DNA from: Ulva prolifera
Lineage: Eukaryota > Chlorophyta > Ulvophyceae > Ulvales > Ulvaceae
Direction: 5' to 3'
NCBI GenBank assembly: GCA_023078555.1
Contig: CM041202.1
Span: 6,429,404 to 6,493,403, forward strand
Length of the DNA: 64,000 bases
In this document: one piece after another, positions 62,211 through 64,000 of the stretch
Layout: each line of letters opens with the position of its first letter
Numbering within the stretch: the first letter of the stretch is position 1
Position numbers and translations under genes: made by a program
Notes under the pieces: model-generated
What the model was told of the DNA's origin: nothing
What the model saw: the letters and a program-made list of their open reading frames with translations, nothing else
Databases searched by the model: none

Positions 62211-63895
62211 GGCCGCCCCTTGCGGCAATAGTTCACGTGCTCCTCCCCGCCGCGCTCTCAGCGCGACACCTGCAAGCAAGCTCCATGCGGCGGGCCAAAC
62301 CAGCCGTGCTGCCCCGCAACAGGCTCACGAACTCCCAATCTCCCTCCTCCCCTTCCCCCCACGGCCGCTGTCCCACCAGGCCAAGGCCAGCCCCCGCCGC
62401 CACGGCTCCCGCTCCCCGGCCCTGATGACTTGGACTTCTCTCCGCCTGCCGCCCAAGGCCGCCCCGCCCGCAAGCGAGCCGGGAACAGGAGTTCGGGTCG
62501 GTACAGTGCCTCGACAACATCTGCTCAGAGTGCGGGCGGCGGGGCGAGGTGGCCTGCTCCGTGCGCCCCTTCCCCCCGTGCGGCCCCTTTGACGCGCCCG
62601 ATGCAGCCGGCACATGTGTGGAGTGCGGCGGGCTGCAGCAGCCGGGCTGCCTGACGACCACACCGTGCAAGCCCGGGCTGGTTGAGAACAGCTCAGGCGC
62701 CTGCGAGGAGATTGATGTGGCCTTGTGTGTGGGGGGAAGAGGGGCCGCACATGCTGCCCCGGCAGAGCGTGCGATCGCACCACGGCAGAGCGTGCGAGCG
62801 CACCACGGCAGAGCGTGCGATCGCACCACGCTCCCCGGCAGAGCGTGCTAGCGCACCAAGGCAGAGCGTGCGATCGCACCACGCTCCCCGCATAGCGTGC
62901 GATCGCACCACGGCTCCCCGGCAGAGCGTGCGACTGCGCACCACTGCAGAAGCGTGCGAGCGCACCACGCTCCCCGGCAGAGCGTGCGAGCGCACCACGC
63001 GCGGCCGCTCAACTTGAATGCCAGAACGGCATCTGCCTTGCATGCGGAACGAGGGGGCTGCCTGCGTGCTTCGCCTCCCTCATCCCGCTTGCGGTCACCA
63101 ACGAGTTCATAGAGAGGCTAGGCACTTGCACCGTCTGCGGTGTTTCCGGGACGGTTCCGTGTCCGCCGGGAAGAGTCAGAGTGTGGCTGGCCCGCCTGCA
63201 GTAGAGGCCTGCTTGAAAGCGATGCTGGAGTGTGCGAAAAAGGTCGACCCTGCCCTTTGTGGCGGGGTCGGCGGACACATGCTGCGAGGGCAACGTGTGC
63301 GCGCAAATCATGTCCGATTCCAACGAGACCGAGATCGCGGAGTGTTTGGACAATGTCTGCGTTGCGTGCGGCACCGCGATCAGCCGGCCTGCGTGACCCT
63401 CCCCGGCGTTATCCTGTGATCAGCAGTCTGCCTTGAACGCCGGTGTGTGCGAGCCATGCGGCCGGGGAGGGGGAGCAGGGGTGCCCCGCGCATCGACCCC
63501 TGCAACTCAGGCCTTGTCCTCGATGCATTAGATACATGTATTCCCGGAGCAGCCGACCCGCCTGCGTCGCCACCACCGCCACAGCCCAGCCCCAGCCCTG
63601 CACCAACACCGCCGCGGACCGCGCCGCGAGCCCCGCCGATGCCCCCGCGTCCAGCACTCAAGCCGCCCACGCTCCCATCCGCCGTCTCCTCCGCCACCTC
63701 CACCGCCGCCGCCAGTATCACCGCGCCGCCGCCTCCAGCAGCCGCGCCATCGCAGCAGTGTGGGCTGAAGCTGAGGACTGCTGCCCTGAGGCTGGGACTC
63801 GGGCAGGGGCCAACGGTGCAGGGGGCACTTGTGGCGAAGGCCTGCGCTGCTTCATCGGCCGCTGCTTCCCAGAATTCTCCCGATTCCGGCACTAG
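62211..63895 (+). pseudogene. Cysteine-rich protein G, heavily damaged
   Basis: After TTTTGCAG at 62204-62211 come frame-broken pieces CGGPNQPCCPATG with a Pro-rich stretch, then VQCLDNICSECGRRGEVACS, CVECGGLQQPGC and GACEEIDVALCVGG. A CCPGRAC motif has expanded into a minisatellite (62761-63000). Downstream are ECQNGICLACGTRGLPAC, CTVCGVSGTVPC, TCCEGNVCAQIM..ECLDNVCVACG and VCEPCG. A Pro/Ala linker leads to a last module EDCCPEAG..CGEGLRCFIGRCF at 63895, equivalent to the last module of F. Pieces lie in several frames, with stops at least near 62850 and 63202. Confidence 0.65.
62761..63000 (+). repeat. 23-bp coding-derived minisatellite, nine copies, in G
   Basis: GGCAGAGCGTGCGATCGCAC+CAC, with or without an extra CTCCCCG spacer. 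The first unit is the CCPGRAC codon stretch of a Cys module. Because 23 and 31 bp units are not multiples of three, the expansion scrambles the frame, unlike the 21-bp array in C. Confidence 0.9.
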
Positions 63896-64000
63896 TGAGG
63901 CACTGGTAGTCACAGAAGGCGGATACCTGTTCTCTCAGAACAATGTTCTGGCTTGGGTGTGGAGGAAGCTACCAGTGTCTCTGTGTAGTGTGTAAACATG

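Noticed and set aside
62756..63005. Possible CRISPR-like array (regular 23-31 bp repeats)
   Set aside because: The repeats are contiguous with no unique spacers and derive from coding sequence of pseudogene G; it is a minisatellite.

Overview
The window reads as nuclear DNA of a GC-rich eukaryotic microbe, most likely a green alga (chlorophyte). Pointers are the very high GC of the coding parts, secreted proteins whose signal peptides run into RSLL or RSLTDA, proline-rich PPPP linkers of the hydroxyproline-rich glycoprotein type, scattered retrotransposon debris, sparse genes with at least one phase-consistent GT-AG intron, and TGTAA (the chlorophyte-type polyadenylation word) at the ends of retroelements and after one gene. 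The assignment is inference; there is no rRNA, tRNA or organellar marker. No bacterial operon, CRISPR array or phage module is present.

Left part (0-12.7 kb): two copies of a divergent gene pair face each other as one large inverted duplication. Each pair has an unrecognised gene (called X, about 184-206 aa) and a gene for a DUF6940-like protein (called D). The order is X1(-) D1(+) then D2(-) X2(+). Micro-insertions of retroelement tails with clear target-site duplications lie on both sides. At 15-18.7 kb a gene for a small two-helix membrane protein is duplicated in tandem; the second copy is broken.

Middle part (16.8-32.3 kb): a repeat graveyard. It holds the 3' portion of a non-LTR retrotransposon (family gamma: reverse transcriptase with YHDD, zinc-knuckle-like motif, restriction-like-endonuclease-like C-terminus), two head-to-head fragments of a related family (alpha), a shorter non-autonomous family (beta) whose tail resembles that of gamma, a terminal-inverted-repeat element, and homopolymer G and C tracts. 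Many alpha and beta insertions are only 19-160 bp long yet are flanked by perfect 7-17 bp target-site duplications.

Right part (32.4-63.9 kb): a one-strand tandem cluster of seven cysteine-rich, probably secreted multi-module proteins (called A to G here). The repeating module is CG-x(n)-CC-x(n)-C-x(n)-L-x-C-x(n)-C-x-x-CG-x(n)-C. B is a clean 561-residue open frame and E is a short intact frame. A needs one intron and has two +1 slips in a long PPPPAPPGDT repeat. C, D, F and G carry stops, frameshifts and minisatellite expansions. B, C and D sit on a segment present three times, because about 2 kb upstream of each is also homologous. The cluster looks like a birth-and-death array of cell-surface or extracellular proteins; their function is not known from the sequence.
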